DNA of 64,000 bases from Gammaproteobacteria bacterium (GCA_011321815.1 DROS01000040.1:1-64000); one strand, 5' to 3'. Counted from the stretch's first letter, positions 54,538-63,510 are shown. The notes: generated by a model not told the origin, from the letters alone. A program made the numbers and translations.

Positions 54538-55557
54538 CTACGGATAACGTCCCAGTTTTTTAGCCGCAGTATGTGCATAACCAAGATCAACAATGGCATC
54601 AATATCCGGCATGGCCTTCAGGTAACCTTGTTGAAAATACCACTGTGCATCGTCTTTCAGACTCTGCACATTAACCAGACCATCCGGGCTTAAACCAACC
54701 GGCACCACCTCCTGATAAACCGAGGCGTCTTTAATCCGTGTGGATTTTGTAAGAATGTTAATAACATCCTGCTTGCCTTTGCCTTTTTCAAAGGCATCGT
54801 TGTAATCGCGTAAACCACGCACGTAGGCATTCATGAAACCCTGCGCCTGTTTTGGGTATTGCTGCATAAATACCGGTGAATAGTAAATAACTGCGCTTTG
54901 CTGGTTGGGATAGATTTCATCATTACCTGCTACACGCACGGCAAAACCGTGTTTAATCGCAGCGGCAACAAACGGTTCGATTTGTACAGTAGCGTCAATG
55001 GATTTATTGGCCAACGCAATATTCATATCCGCATAGGCCAGCGTCACCAAGTGGATGTCTTTTGATGTTAACCCGGCCTTGCGTAAATATTTTTCAATGA
55101 CGATTTGTTGCGAAACGCCCTTGGCGGTAACTGCCAGGGTCATACCTTTCAGGTCTTTGAGACTACGATAACGGCCGTTATCCAGATGGTCTTTGCGTAC
55201 GATTAATGCGAGATAACCATGGCCAGGGCTCACTGTGCCTTTGTCTGAAACAATTTTAATGGGAATACCCTGGGCAATGGCGTTATACATGCCGGCGTTG
55301 ACATTGCCGCCAGCGACAAACAATTGACCTGTGGCTAAAAAAGGCACCATTTTTGCGCCAGAGGCCTTGAAGGGATTAATCACTACATCGATTCCCTCTT
55401 CGCGGAAATAGCCCCGTTCTTTGGCGATAAACATGGCGGCGGAACTCATTACCGGAGAAATGCCCACGGGCACTTCCAGCCGCTCGGAAGCAAAGCTGTT
55501 GCTGGTTAACAAAACGGTCCATAAAAAAAAGGTGGCAAACCGATAGCGTAAACACAT
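54538..55557 (-). CDS. ABC transporter substrate-binding protein (NMT1/THI5 / SsuA-like)
   Basis: 339 residues; Sec signal cleaved near SNSFA; GGGAA precedes the ATG. Type 2 periplasmic-binding fold of the NMT1/SsuA class: ISPVMSSAAMFIAKERGYFREEGIDVVINPF, 'LKDLKGMTLAVTAKGVSQQIVIEKYL', LANKSIDATVQIEPFVAAAIKHG and IYYSPVFMQQYPKQAQGFMNAYVRG. The class takes up sulfonates, nitrate or pyrimidine precursors of thiamine. The thiS-thiG genes 3.4 kb away make a thiamine precursor conceivable, but no TPP riboswitch is visible upstream, so the substrate stays open. Confidence 0.9.
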   Translation of the reverse strand: MCLRYRFATFFLWTVLLTSNSFASERLEVPVGISPVMSSAAMFIAKERGYFREEGIDVVINPFKASGAKMVPFLATGQLFVAGGNVNAGMYNAIAQGIPIKIVSDKGTVSPGHGYLALIVRKDHLDNGRYRSLKDLKGMTLAVTAKGVSQQIVIEKYLRKAGLTSKDIHLVTLAYADMNIALANKSIDATVQIEPFVAAAIKHGFAVRVAGNDEIYPNQQSAVIYYSPVFMQQYPKQAQGFMNAYVRGLRDYNDAFEKGKGKQDVINILTKSTRIKDASVYQEVVPVGLSPDGLVNVQSLKDDAQWYFQQGYLKAMPDIDAIVDLGYAHTAAKKLGRYP

Positions 55558-55624
55558 GGCATATTCCCGTTGTTATAAAAATTCGCGGACAGGTTCTCAG
55601 AGTATGCTTATCATATCGTATTCA

Positions 55625-56503
55625 TCATAAACTTAAACTGCTGAAATACAGGCCAATGCCAGCAACAGCGGTTAATGCGCCAATGATCTCACGCAAAGTG
55701 ACATGCTCTTTCAGCCAAAAAACCGCCAGTGGCAAAATGAACAGAGGACTGGTGGAGTTAAGTGTGGCGGCAACAGCGGCATAAGTGTACTTCAGCGCCA
55801 CGATGGACAACCAGGTACCCAATAAAGCGCCGATCAGTGAGGCGGCAAGTAGCGTTTTCAGCCGTTTCCCATTGCGCAATGGGCTGACCCAGCCCAACAA
55901 GTCACGCACCATCAATCCCCAGAAGGTCAGGCCGGCAATGGCAAAGACCTGGCGAACAAAAGTGGCCTCCAGTGCGGGAATATCCGCCACACCGACCTTG
56001 GTGGCAATAATGCCCAAAGCGTTGGCGGCCACGAATAACAGGCCAAAAAAAAGTCCGCTGCGATATTTTTCACGTGACTGCTGTTGCGTGTTTTCTTGTG
56101 GTGCGCGCTGCCACAATACATAAGTAACACCGACAATGGCCAACGACATGCCGAACCAGGCCAATGCGGAAATTTGTTCGCCTAAAAAAACCACGGCGAT
56201 AAACGCGGTAGTAACCGGGATCAATGAACCCAGCAACAGGGTGCGCCGTGCTCCCAGTCGCATCAGAGTCAGAAAATAGAGCGTGTCACCAAAACAGATA
56301 CCGATAATACCGCTAAGCGCTAATGCAGCAAGACTGTTTGCATCAACCAATGCCAAGCTGGAATAAAATCCGGGCAACAGCAAAACAGCCATAAACAGCA
56401 TCGCCACCAATCCCTTGGCCAGATTAATACCCATGGCTGGAACATGGTCACCGATACGCCGGAACAAGATGGCGGCAACAGCCCAACAAAAGGCTGATAA
56501 CAA
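55625..56503 (-). CDS. EamA/DMT-family transporter
   Basis: 292 residues with ten membrane helices in two EamA repeats (LLSAFCWAVAAILFRRIG ... ; FFGLLFVAANALGIIATKVGV ...). The only ordinary start codon is the TTG at 56501-56503. An in-frame TAA lies 19 codons upstream and no ATG or GTG lies between, yet family alignment suggests some 8-13 more residues (the segment HILGAVAA is in frame). An ATT preceded by AGGA at an 8-nt spacing would give them, so a rare start or a sequence error is possible. It is probably an exporter of small metabolites. The gene is 67 bp upstream of the binding-protein gene, on the same strand. Confidence 0.85.
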   Translation of the reverse strand: MLSAFCWAVAAILFRRIGDHVPAMGINLAKGLVAMLFMAVLLLPGFYSSLALVDANSLAALALSGIIGICFGDTLYFLTLMRLGARRTLLLGSLIPVTTAFIAVVFLGEQISALAWFGMSLAIVGVTYVLWQRAPQENTQQQSREKYRSGLFFGLLFVAANALGIIATKVGVADIPALEATFVRQVFAIAGLTFWGLMVRDLLGWVSPLRNGKRLKTLLAASLIGALLGTWLSIVALKYTYAAVAATLNSTSPLFILPLAVFWLKEHVTLREIIGALTAVAGIGLYFSSLSL

Positions 56504-56593
56504 TGCGGCAACAGCGCCTAAGATATGAGACTGGAATGAAGTAATGAAAACAATCCTGTGTGAACGTTACGCGGGTGAATCTGACATAACATG

Positions 56594-56640
56594 ATATACC
56601 CACAGCGCTTGGGATTCAGGTTTAGGCGGCGTGATATTTT
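56594..56640. repeat. Repeat family A, truncated left end
   Basis: ATATACCCACAGCGCTTGGG then ATTCAGGTTTA matches the family A terminus, followed by a short GTGATATTTT resembling its interior. The remaining two thirds are missing. It lies upstream of the methyltransferase-like gene. Confidence 0.65.
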
Positions 56641-56709
56641 ACTGATCACATGCTGGTACCATAGCATCGCACTCAAACAAACCTATTCCACATACTATTG
56701 GGATCAAGG

Positions 56710-57471
56710 ATGGTACAGAAAATTTTTAAAACAAGTCTGTTATTGTTCGCCACGGCGCTTATCAGTAGCTGTATGCATGCAACACATATTGGCCAGCCGC
56801 TCATGACGGTTCCTCACCCGGGAAAATATCAGCTGGCTTATCATACGTCACAGGCATTTCCGTTGTACGCCATGGCCACGGTCGATGGCCGGGAGTTTCT
56901 GGTGGTGGATGACGTTGTTCTACCGTCGGTACAAAGCCTGTATCTGCTGACTCACTGGAAAATCTTTGAGGATGAAACTGTATTGGATATGGGCACAGGC
57001 TCCGGCGTGCAGGCTGTTTTTGCCGCAGACAAAGCCAGCAAGGTCGTGGCCACAGACATCAATCCGACAGCCGTTAAAATGGCCCGTTTGAATGCAGAAA
57101 GAAACGGGGTAGGGGATGTTATTGACATCAGACAAGGTGATTTATTCGCACCAATAAACACGGGTGAAAAATTTGATGTCATTCTGTTCAATATTGATTA
57201 TCCCCACAATGAAGCAACCCAGGGGCTCTGGAAATTGCATGAACGCTTTTTCGCCGAAGTGAAAAATTATCTTAACCACGGTGGACGTATTTATTACCAG
57301 TCGGGCCGCATTGATAACATAGCACGCATCGACAGCATGGCCAGCAAGAATGGCATGAGTATTCTCAGTATACGCATGGACGTTGCGCTGGAAGCTGACA
57401 GACAGCCCGTTGTGTATCTTATTAAACGCAGCCTGGATGTGGAGGTGAAAACCACGACTTGGGGCGGGTGA
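56710..57471 (+). CDS. SAM-dependent methyltransferase-fold protein with lipoprotein signal
   Basis: 253 residues from the ATG at 56710 with GGGA upstream; a TTG at 56698 is an alternative. The N-terminus is a textbook lipoprotein signal (KIFKTSLLLFATALISSC, lipobox ISSC, Cys about 21). The rest is a PrmC/UbiE-like class I methyltransferase domain: motif I VLDMGTGSGVQAVFAADKA, motif II VVATDINPTAVKMARLNAE, and motif IV FDVILFNIDYPHN in place of NPPY. Since SAM is cytoplasmic, an exported methyltransferase makes little sense: either the signal is not used, the fold has another role, or the true start is internal. No partner gene is evident. Confidence 0.75.
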   Translation: MVQKIFKTSLLLFATALISSCMHATHIGQPLMTVPHPGKYQLAYHTSQAFPLYAMATVDGREFLVVDDVVLPSVQSLYLLTHWKIFEDETVLDMGTGSGVQAVFAADKASKVVATDINPTAVKMARLNAERNGVGDVIDIRQGDLFAPINTGEKFDVILFNIDYPHNEATQGLWKLHERFFAEVKNYLNHGGRIYYQSGRIDNIARIDSMASKNGMSILSIRMDVALEADRQPVVYLIKRSLDVEVKTTTWGG

Positions 57472-57494
57472 TGAAGTGCCCCCATGCAGGAAAA

Positions 57495-57568
57495 TGGAGC
57501 GGGTGATGGGAATCGAACCCACGTCATCAGCTTGGGAAGCTGAGGTAATACCATTATACGACACCCGC
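57495..57568 (-). tRNA. glyU: tRNA-Gly (anticodon CCC)
   Basis: 74 nt on the minus strand with encoded CCA. Acceptor stem GCGGGTG/CACCCGC; anticodon stem TCAGC/GCTGA enclosing loop TTCCCAA, so the anticodon is CCC; T-loop GGTTCGATTCC. It reads GGG codons. The body otherwise resembles the TCC isoacceptor of E. coli (GTATAATGGTATTACC D-arm). Confidence 0.95.
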
Positions 57569-57589
57569 ATGACCTGCCACGACAGGTCT

Positions 57590-57619
57590 ATCGTAAGGGC
57601 ATTATTCTGTGATCGCAAA
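57590..57619 (-). promoter_or_regulatory. Possible promoter of tRNA-Gly
   Basis: On the minus strand TTTGCG (57619-57614) and TACGAT (57595-57590) are 18 bp apart and 22 bp upstream of the tRNA. A small hairpin (GACCTG/CAGGTC, 57571-57588) lies in the leader. Confidence 0.4.
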
Positions 57620-57646
57620 CGGTGAGCCTAAATCCGGCAGGCTCCC

Positions 57647-57809
57647 AGGAGTCTGTCGGGCTTAGGGAATCGTCGCGAGAGAAAACCATTTTGAGTCCAT
57701 TTTGTTGATCGCTTGAGGCGAATATTGGACATATTCAACGAAAAGGATCGAGAAAATGGGCCGAAATGGTTTTTTCGCAGTAGATTCACCCTAAGTCCGA
57801 CAGGCTCCT
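57647..57809. repeat. Palindromic MITE-like repeat family B, copy 2
   Basis: 163 bp, AGGAG to CTCCT, colinear and nearly identical with 28755-28917. Ends are AGGAGTCTGTCGGGCTTAGG and, complemented, AGGAGCCTGTCGGACTTAGG. It sits about 28 bp upstream of the putative tRNA-Gly promoter and about 75 bp before the diguanylate cyclase start. No coding capacity. Confidence 0.88.
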
Positions 57810-57883
57810 AAGACAAGAAAAAGGTTCGCCCTACGTCACCAAACCTGTGCTAATATTCTGCGCATTACCCCACACCGAGTGAC

Positions 57884-58894
57884 TTGAAATTGTCTTTTTC
57901 GGTAGACCACCCATTACTTGACGCCATCATCAAGCTCACGGCGCAACGCGATCAGGAAACGCTCGCAGATGCTTTGGTTGATGCCATTTTGACACTCACC
58001 AATACAGACTTTGCCAGTATTTATGCCTTGGGTGGTGAACTGGGCCATCTTTCTGCCAAAGTGCTGGCCAGCAATAACGAACCCGTTGGCAGTCACATCA
58101 CGCCACTGGACATCCGTCCCGGTTTGCGTGCCTGTATCGAAGGCCATAGCACAATTACTGTGGCGACAAAAAACGGGCACCAGATGATTCACCCTGTACT
58201 GGAGCAGGGCAACGTGGTGGGGCTGATGATTCGTGAACATACGCATGCCTACGACCATCAAAGTGATGTGATCGAAGGCCTGTTATCCATTTACGCAAAC
58301 CAGCAATCCCTGTTGAATCATCAGCAACGCGACGGGCTGACGGGACTGTACAACCGGGTGGCGCTACAAAACTGGATGGGCAAGGCCCTTACCACTGATC
58401 GCCACGCCGAGCGCCGCGCCAGTGACGCGGGTAATGACGTGCCGCTGGGTTGTTTTGCCATGTTCGATATTGACTTGTTTAAACGCATTAATGATAGCAA
58501 AGGCCATTTGTACGGTGACGAAGTGTTGTTGGTATTTGCTGACCTGATGCGTGAATCATTTCGCTATAACGATCTTTTGTTTCGCTACGGCGGTGAAGAG
58601 TTTGCCGCCGTACTCAGTGACACCGATCTCGATACCGCACTGATGGTGCTGGAACGTTTTCGTGAAACCGTGGCGCAACACAACTTTGCCCAGCTCAACC
58701 AGGTCACCGTGACCATCGGTGTGACACAAATCGCCCCGTATCTGGCCGCCGACAAGCTTATTGAGCGCGCCGACAAAGCCTTGTATTTCGGTAAAAACCA
58801 CGGCCGTAATCAGGCAAATGCTTTTGAATGGCTGGACAAGGGCGACATCGTGCCCACAATCAACGAGCACCCGCAAAGTTACAAATTGTTTTGA
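57884..58894 (+). CDS. GAF-GGDEF diguanylate cyclase
   Basis: 336 residues from a TTG start with only a weak GAG upstream; no ATG is near. The N-terminal GAF-like domain (about 10-150: LVDAILTLTNTDFASIYALGG ... IHPVLEQGNVVGLMIRE) is followed by GGDEF (about 160-320) with FDIDLFKRINDSKGHLYGDEVL and the active-site loop RYGGEEF. An inhibitory RxxD site (RYND) lies five residues before GGEEF. It is predicted to make c-di-GMP with product feedback, opposing the HD-GYP enzyme at 27557. Soluble; the signal sensed by the GAF domain is unknown. Confidence 0.93.
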   Translation: MKLSFSVDHPLLDAIIKLTAQRDQETLADALVDAILTLTNTDFASIYALGGELGHLSAKVLASNNEPVGSHITPLDIRPGLRACIEGHSTITVATKNGHQMIHPVLEQGNVVGLMIREHTHAYDHQSDVIEGLLSIYANQQSLLNHQQRDGLTGLYNRVALQNWMGKALTTDRHAERRASDAGNDVPLGCFAMFDIDLFKRINDSKGHLYGDEVLLVFADLMRESFRYNDLLFRYGGEEFAAVLSDTDLDTALMVLERFRETVAQHNFAQLNQVTVTIGVTQIAPYLAADKLIERADKALYFGKNHGRNQANAFEWLDKGDIVPTINEHPQSYKLF

Positions 58895-58935
58895 ATGGTT
58901 GACCGTCGGTTACGCTCTCGCTAATCTCCGCATCC

Positions 58936-59136
58936 ATGCAAATCCAACTCAACGGTGAAAGCCGCTACATCCCCGACCACAGCAACGCCCAGGATCTGGT
59001 CGAATTACTGGAACTCACCGGCAAACGCCTGGCCATGGAAGTCAACCGGAAGATTGTGCCACGCACCGCTTATGCACAACACCCACTGCACGAGGGTGAT
59101 CAAATTGAAATAGTGCATGCCATCGGGGGTGGTTGA
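58936..59136 (+). CDS. thiS: Sulfur carrier protein ThiS
   Basis: 66 residues of the ubiquitin-like ThiS fold: MQIQLNGESRYI, LVELLELTGKRLAMEVNRKIVPR, LHEGDQIEIVHAIGGG. The C-terminal Gly-Gly that becomes the thiocarboxylate is present, with one extra Gly before it. It donates sulfur for thiazole synthesis by the ThiG product 166 bp downstream. No ribosome site stands out, and no TPP riboswitch was seen in front. Confidence 0.94.
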   Translation: MQIQLNGESRYIPDHSNAQDLVELLELTGKRLAMEVNRKIVPRTAYAQHPLHEGDQIEIVHAIGGG

Positions 59137-59302
59137 GGCCGTTGCGGGAAAATACACCACCCAGCCTGCAATAAACCGTGCGCCCTGTGCAATTGTTCAC
59201 CAACGGCTATAATGGCCGCCATTTTATAGGAACGCGCACGCGATAATTTGTACGCTCCTTACATTTACGGCGCCACGCGCCACATGCTTTTGGTATTACG
59301 CT

Positions 59303-60103
59303 ATGTCAGAGAACACAAATTTGCAGGACGGCGGCTTCGTCGTTGCCGGCAAGACCTACCACTCCCGACTGCTGGTGGGGAGCGGCAAATATAAAGACCT
59401 CGATGAAACCCGGCAAGCCACCGAAGCCAGCGGCGCGGAGATCATCACTGTGGCCATCCGCCGCACCAATATTGGCCAGAACCCCGGCGAACCCAACCTG
59501 CTGGATGTGGTGCCCCCCAGCCGATACACCATTCTGCCCAACACCGCTGGCTGTTACACCGCCGAAGACGCCGTGCGCACCTGCCGCCTGGCACGCGAAC
59601 TGTTGGACGGACACAAACTGGTAAAACTGGAAGTGCTGGGTGATGAGAAAACCCTGTATCCAGACGTTACCGCCACCCTCGAAGCAGCAGAAACGCTGGT
59701 GAAAGACGACTTCGACGTAATGGTCTATACCAGTGACGACCCCATTCTTGCCAAGCGCCTGGAGGATATTGGCTGCTGCGCAGTGATGCCATTGGCCGCA
59801 CCCATCGGTTCTGGTTTGGGTATTCAAAACAAATACAACCTGCGCACCATTGTTGAAAACGCCAGCGTGCCTATTTTAGTAGACGCCGGCGTGGGCACCG
59901 CATCCGACGCGGCCATTGCCATGGAGCTGGGGTGTGACGGTGTATTGATGAACACCGCCATTGCCGGTGCGCAAAACCCCGCACTCATGGCTTCAGCAAT
60001 GAAAAAGGCCATTGAAGCCGGGCGTGAAGCCTTTCTTGCCGGGCGCATCCCACGCAAGCGTTACGCCTCGGCTTCGTCGCCGGTGGATGGCATTTTTTTC
60101 TGA
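59303..60103 (+). CDS. thiG: Thiazole synthase ThiG
   Basis: 266 residues, slightly longer than usual owing to a short N-terminal extension ([19 protein letters not shown]). TIM-barrel motifs: [48 protein letters not shown]-like ([15 protein letters not shown]), [14 protein letters not shown] (with the substrate Lys in the first part), '[16 protein letters not shown]' and [29 protein letters not shown]. Forms the thiazole phosphate of thiamine from deoxyxylulose phosphate, dehydroglycine and ThiS-COSH. Follows thiS as in many proteobacteria. Confidence 0.96.
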   Translation: MSENTNLQDGGFVVAGKTYHSRLLVGSGKYKDLDETRQATEASGAEIITVAIRRTNIGQNPGEPNLLDVVPPSRYTILPNTAGCYTAEDAVRTCRLARELLDGHKLVKLEVLGDEKTLYPDVTATLEAAETLVKDDFDVMVYTSDDPILAKRLEDIGCCAVMPLAAPIGSGLGIQNKYNLRTIVENASVPILVDAGVGTASDAAIAMELGCDGVLMNTAIAGAQNPALMASAMKKAIEAGREAFLAGRIPRKRYASASSPVDGIFF

Positions 60104-60125
60104 GCCCGTTTGGCTTAAAATCTGA

Positions 60126-60243
60126 CGCGAAGACACCAGGGCGCAGACACGCAGCACTTTAACCGGGAAAGCAACATTTCCAACCTGGAAAAACAGCACG
60201 TTACTTGATTTTTCTCTGCGCCTTTTGCACCTTTGCGTTGGAC
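60126..60243. repeat. CACAGAG-type intergenic repeat, copy 2
   Basis: The left arm CGCGAAGACACCAGGGCGC followed by AGACACGCAG resembles the complement of the right arm (CGCAAAGGTGCAAAAGGCGC then AGAGAAAAA). The arms are about 30-35 bp with a 50-bp centre. Related in type to 48617-48703. It fills the gap between thiG and trmB. Confidence 0.55.
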
Positions 60244-60253
60244 GTTTTTCTGG

Positions 60254-61003
60254 ATGCCCGAAAAATCTATGCCTGAAGACACACACCGCCCTATCCGCAG
60301 TTTTGTACGCCGCGAAGGCCGTTTGACCAGTGGCCAGCAGTGCGCCCTTGATACCTTGTGGTCACGGTATGGCATCGACAGTGCCGGGCCCGATATTCTG
60401 GAACCAGAACGCATTGCCCGCAACGAGCCCGTGCTGCTGCTGGACGACTGTTTCCAGCGCAAGCCCGACGCCAACCGACAGACGGTGCTGGAAATCGGCT
60501 TCGGTAACGGCGGTTCACTGGCGGAAATGGCTACCGCCCTGCCGGATCACGACTACCTCGGTATTGAAGTACACCGCCCCGGTGTCGGTAATCTGTTACG
60601 GCTGCTGGAAGCGCACGGGTTGAATAACGTACGGATACTCTGCGACGATGCTGTACAAATCCTCAAACACCGCCTGCCCGACGCCTGTCTCGACCGGGTA
60701 CAGCTGTTTTTCCCTGACCCCTGGCATAAACGACGCCATCATAAACGGCGCATCGTCAACCCGGAATTCGTGGCGCTCGTCGCAACAAAACTCCGGTCTG
60801 GCGGGGTATTTCATCTGGCCACTGACTGGCGGCACTATGCCCAACAAATGATGAACGTGCTTGAAGCTGCACCTGATTATCAAAATTGCGCCGCCATGGG
60901 TGAATTTTCACCACGGCCGGACTGGCGTCCACTGACCAAATTTGAACACCGCGGCCAATGCCGCGGCCACGGCGTATGGGATTTGCTCTTTAAGCGGATC
61001 TGA
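60254..61003 (+). CDS. trmB: tRNA (guanine-N7-)-methyltransferase TrmB
   Basis: 249 residues from the ATG at 60254; an internal ATG at 60269 (MPEDTHRPIRSFVRREGRLT) is equally possible, and either start lies just behind the repeat. Methyltransferase motif VLEIGFGNGGSLAEMA, acidic GIEVHRPGVGNLL, family loop LFFPDPWHKRRHHKRRI, HLATDWRHYAQQMM, and C-terminal 'RPLTKFEHRGQCRGHGVWDL'. Methylates G46 in the variable loop of tRNAs. Its place after thiG is usual in gammaproteobacteria. Confidence 0.95.
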   Translation: MPEKSMPEDTHRPIRSFVRREGRLTSGQQCALDTLWSRYGIDSAGPDILEPERIARNEPVLLLDDCFQRKPDANRQTVLEIGFGNGGSLAEMATALPDHDYLGIEVHRPGVGNLLRLLEAHGLNNVRILCDDAVQILKHRLPDACLDRVQLFFPDPWHKRRHHKRRIVNPEFVALVATKLRSGGVFHLATDWRHYAQQMMNVLEAAPDYQNCAAMGEFSPRPDWRPLTKFEHRGQCRGHGVWDLLFKRI

Positions 61004-61371
61004 AGAGCCTGTCGGTTTTTAGTGCCTTGGTTAACCCCCCCTCCATTCGTGGTTTCAGTTGGGGAGCAGAGCTAAATTAGTGTATTATAATTTAGTTTTT
61101 TTAGGGCCACGCTCTGTATACGCAAAGCGTACGAAGGAAGAGAAGGCAAGCTGGGTATAATTATTCTAATAAAATTTGCGCGGATATTTTTCGGTCTTCA
61201 GCGCATTGGGCAGGCGGGCATAGTAAACCATGTGACCAAAGCAACAACGCAAAAGGCCGGAAAACAAACAAGCGAATGTTAGAATAATGATGACCACCTA
61301 CCCCATGGTGGCGTATAAAAAATGTCGTTACCAAACCATCTGCTATGTTTGATTTTTGGAGAAGAGACCCG
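61004..61371. other. 368-bp intergenic region before SLC13 gene
   Basis: Contains the AT-rich terminator-like hairpin at 61072-61102 and, at 61006-61016, a short string (AGAGCCTGTCGG) resembling the end of repeat family B. No gene was seen. The ribosome site GGAG of the next gene is at 61356-61359. Confidence 0.45.
61072..61102 (+). terminator. Probable rho-independent terminator of trmB
   Basis: CTAAATTA (61072-61079) pairs exactly with TAATTTAG (61088-61095) and is followed by seven T. The stem is AT-only, so its strength is uncertain. Confidence 0.5.
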
Positions 61372-63342
61372 GTGAGTGACTCTGACAAACCGACATTTAA
61401 CCCTGCTTTACTCAAACAGCTTGTTGCCGCTGCACTATTTGTCCTGCTCGGCCTGTATCTGGCCAGTGTGGTGCCAAGTATCGAGATCGCCTGGGTCACC
61501 AGCATTCTGCTGCTGACGATTTACCTGTTTGCTTTCGAGGTTGTGAGTGTTGATGTGGCTGCGGTCAGCATTATGGTGATCCTTGGGCTGAGCACCCTGC
61601 TGGCGCCACTCATGGGATTGGACAGGGGATTGGTGGACACTCAATATCTGTTCGATGGTTTTTCCAGCAATGCGGTGATGTCCATTATTGCGGTAATGAT
61701 CCTTGGTGCCGGGCTGGACAAAACCGGATTGATGGGCCAAGTGGCGACCTTTATTCTCAGAGTCGGCGGCAGCAACGAAAAGCGCATTATCCCCATTATT
61801 TCCAGCACTGTGGGAGTAATCTCCTCATTCATGCAAAACGTGGGGGCAGCAGCACTTTTTCTGCCCGTGGTATCACGCATTTCAGCACGTTCCGGCCTGC
61901 CTATGTCACGCTTGCTGATGCCCATGGGCTTCTGCGCCATTCTTGGTGGCACCGTCACCATGGTAGGCTCCAGCCCACTGATTTTGCTCAATGATCTGAT
62001 TCTCACCTCCAACACCGCACTGCCTGCCACACAACAAATGGAAACCTGGTCGTTATTTTCAGTGACGCCCATAGGCCTGGCGCTGGTGATCACCGGCATT
62101 GTCTATTTTGTGGTAGCCGGACGTTTTGTGCTGCCGGTCACCCAAAAACAGGAGGTCGGCTCAGCAACCAGCACCATGGCCTATTTTCAAAATATCTACG
62201 GTCTGGATTATGCGCTGTTTGAAGTTTCTGTACCGTCAGACAGCCCACTGGTGGGGCACATGCTCGATGATGTGGAGCACGCCTGTAAAATCCGTGTTAT
62301 CGCCTCGCAACGCGGTGCCGATAATCTGCGTATCGGCCCCGGAGGGCTGGCGCGCGACGTCGGTATCGAAGCCAACAGCGTATTGGGCATTCTTGCCTCA
62401 CCAGAGAACCTCAATGCTTTCGTGGAAAAATTCGGCCTGGAGCTGCACAGTGATTTACTGACATTTTCCGAATCCCTCGCCGCCACCAAGGCAGGTATCG
62501 CTGAAATGGTCATCCCACCCGGGTCGGGCCTCATTGGCAAAAGTGCGCGTGATGTATGGATGCGCAAAACCTATGGCATCGCCATGGTGGCCCTGCACCG
62601 CAACGGCGAAACCCTGCGAGAAGGCGAGGGCATCCGCGATCTGCCGCTACAAGCGGGAGACACACTTGTCGTACACACCACCTGGGATGCATTTGCACGC
62701 CTGCGGCACAACAAGGATTTTGTGTTGGTAACTACGGAATTTCCGCACGAAGAAATACGCCCGAACAAAGTGGGTGCCGCATTATTTTTCTTTGCTGTGG
62801 CATTAGCGCTGGTATTATTCACAGATTTACGCCTGTCAGTGGCGCTACTCACCGGAGCCATCGGCATGATCCTGTCCGGCGTATTAAAAATCGAGGAGGC
62901 ATACACCGCAATCTCGTGGAAAACAGTGTTCCTTCTCGCCAGTTTGATCCCTCTGGGACTGGCGGTGGAAACCTCGGGAACGGCCAAGTGGATCGCCGAG
63001 CAAACCCTGTCCGTGGTGGGCGACATGCCCACCTGGGTCATTCAAGGCTCAGTAGCCCTGTTGGCTACCTTCTTTACGTTAGTCATGTCCAATGTGGGGG
63101 CCACCGTATTGCTCGTGCCACTGGCGGTAAACATTGCCGTTGGCGCAGATGCGGACCCGGCAGTCTTTGCACTCACCGTCGCTATTGCCACCTCCAATTC
63201 GTTTCTGATCCCCACTCATCAGGTAAATGCGCTGATCATGGGCCCAGCCGGCTATCGGGTGTCCGATTTTCTGAAAGCTGGTGGTATCATGACGATTCTG
63301 TTTTTGGTAGTGATGATGCTGATGATGAATATTGTTTTTTAG
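61372..63342 (+). CDS. SLC13-family anion permease with RCK_C (TrkA-C) domains
   Basis: 656 residues from the GTG at 61372 (GGAG 10 nt upstream); an ATG nine codons earlier (61345) is the alternative. About five N-terminal membrane helices lead to the conserved core 'ISSFMQNVGAAALFLPVVSRI' and LGGTVTMVGSSPLILLNDL. Two cytoplasmic TrkA-C/RCK_C domains follow (about 290-470: FEVSVPSDSPLVGHML, and EMVIPPGSGLIGKSARDVWMRKTYGIAMVALHRNG). A second set of helices closes the protein (LVMSNVGATVLLVPLAVNIA, SNSFLIPTHQVNALIMGPAGY). This layout is that of bacterial sulfate or dicarboxylate sodium symporters; the substrate is undetermined. It is followed by nhaD, so a sodium-coupled pair is plausible. Confidence 0.9.
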   Translation: MSDSDKPTFNPALLKQLVAAALFVLLGLYLASVVPSIEIAWVTSILLLTIYLFAFEVVSVDVAAVSIMVILGLSTLLAPLMGLDRGLVDTQYLFDGFSSNAVMSIIAVMILGAGLDKTGLMGQVATFILRVGGSNEKRIIPIISSTVGVISSFMQNVGAAALFLPVVSRISARSGLPMSRLLMPMGFCAILGGTVTMVGSSPLILLNDLILTSNTALPATQQMETWSLFSVTPIGLALVITGIVYFVVAGRFVLPVTQKQEVGSATSTMAYFQNIYGLDYALFEVSVPSDSPLVGHMLDDVEHACKIRVIASQRGADNLRIGPGGLARDVGIEANSVLGILASPENLNAFVEKFGLELHSDLLTFSESLAATKAGIAEMVIPPGSGLIGKSARDVWMRKTYGIAMVALHRNGETLREGEGIRDLPLQAGDTLVVHTTWDAFARLRHNKDFVLVTTEFPHEEIRPNKVGAALFFFAVALALVLFTDLRLSVALLTGAIGMILSGVLKIEEAYTAISWKTVFLLASLIPLGLAVETSGTAKWIAEQTLSVVGDMPTWVIQGSVALLATFFTLVMSNVGATVLLVPLAVNIAVGADADPAVFALTVAIATSNSFLIPTHQVNALIMGPAGYRVSDFLKAGGIMTILFLVVMMLMMNIVF

Positions 63343-63510
63343 GTTTATACCTGAATTCCGCCAGCGCCTGTCGTGCCGGGCATTGCAACCCAAGGCATTC
63401 TGTAAATATTCAATACCGCATTCCATTTAGAATCATTTTGTTTTTTTATTACTGATCATTGCAGTCTACAGGGTGATAATTCACCTTCAGGCAAATAAAG
63501 GAATCTGTTT

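Noticed and set aside
55558-55624. Possible TPP riboswitch before the ABC binding-protein gene (CTGAGAACC string)
   Set aside because: Only a few bases agree with the thi-box; the conserved second half (the CTGAT...GGATAATGCC part) is missing and the gap is only 67 bp.
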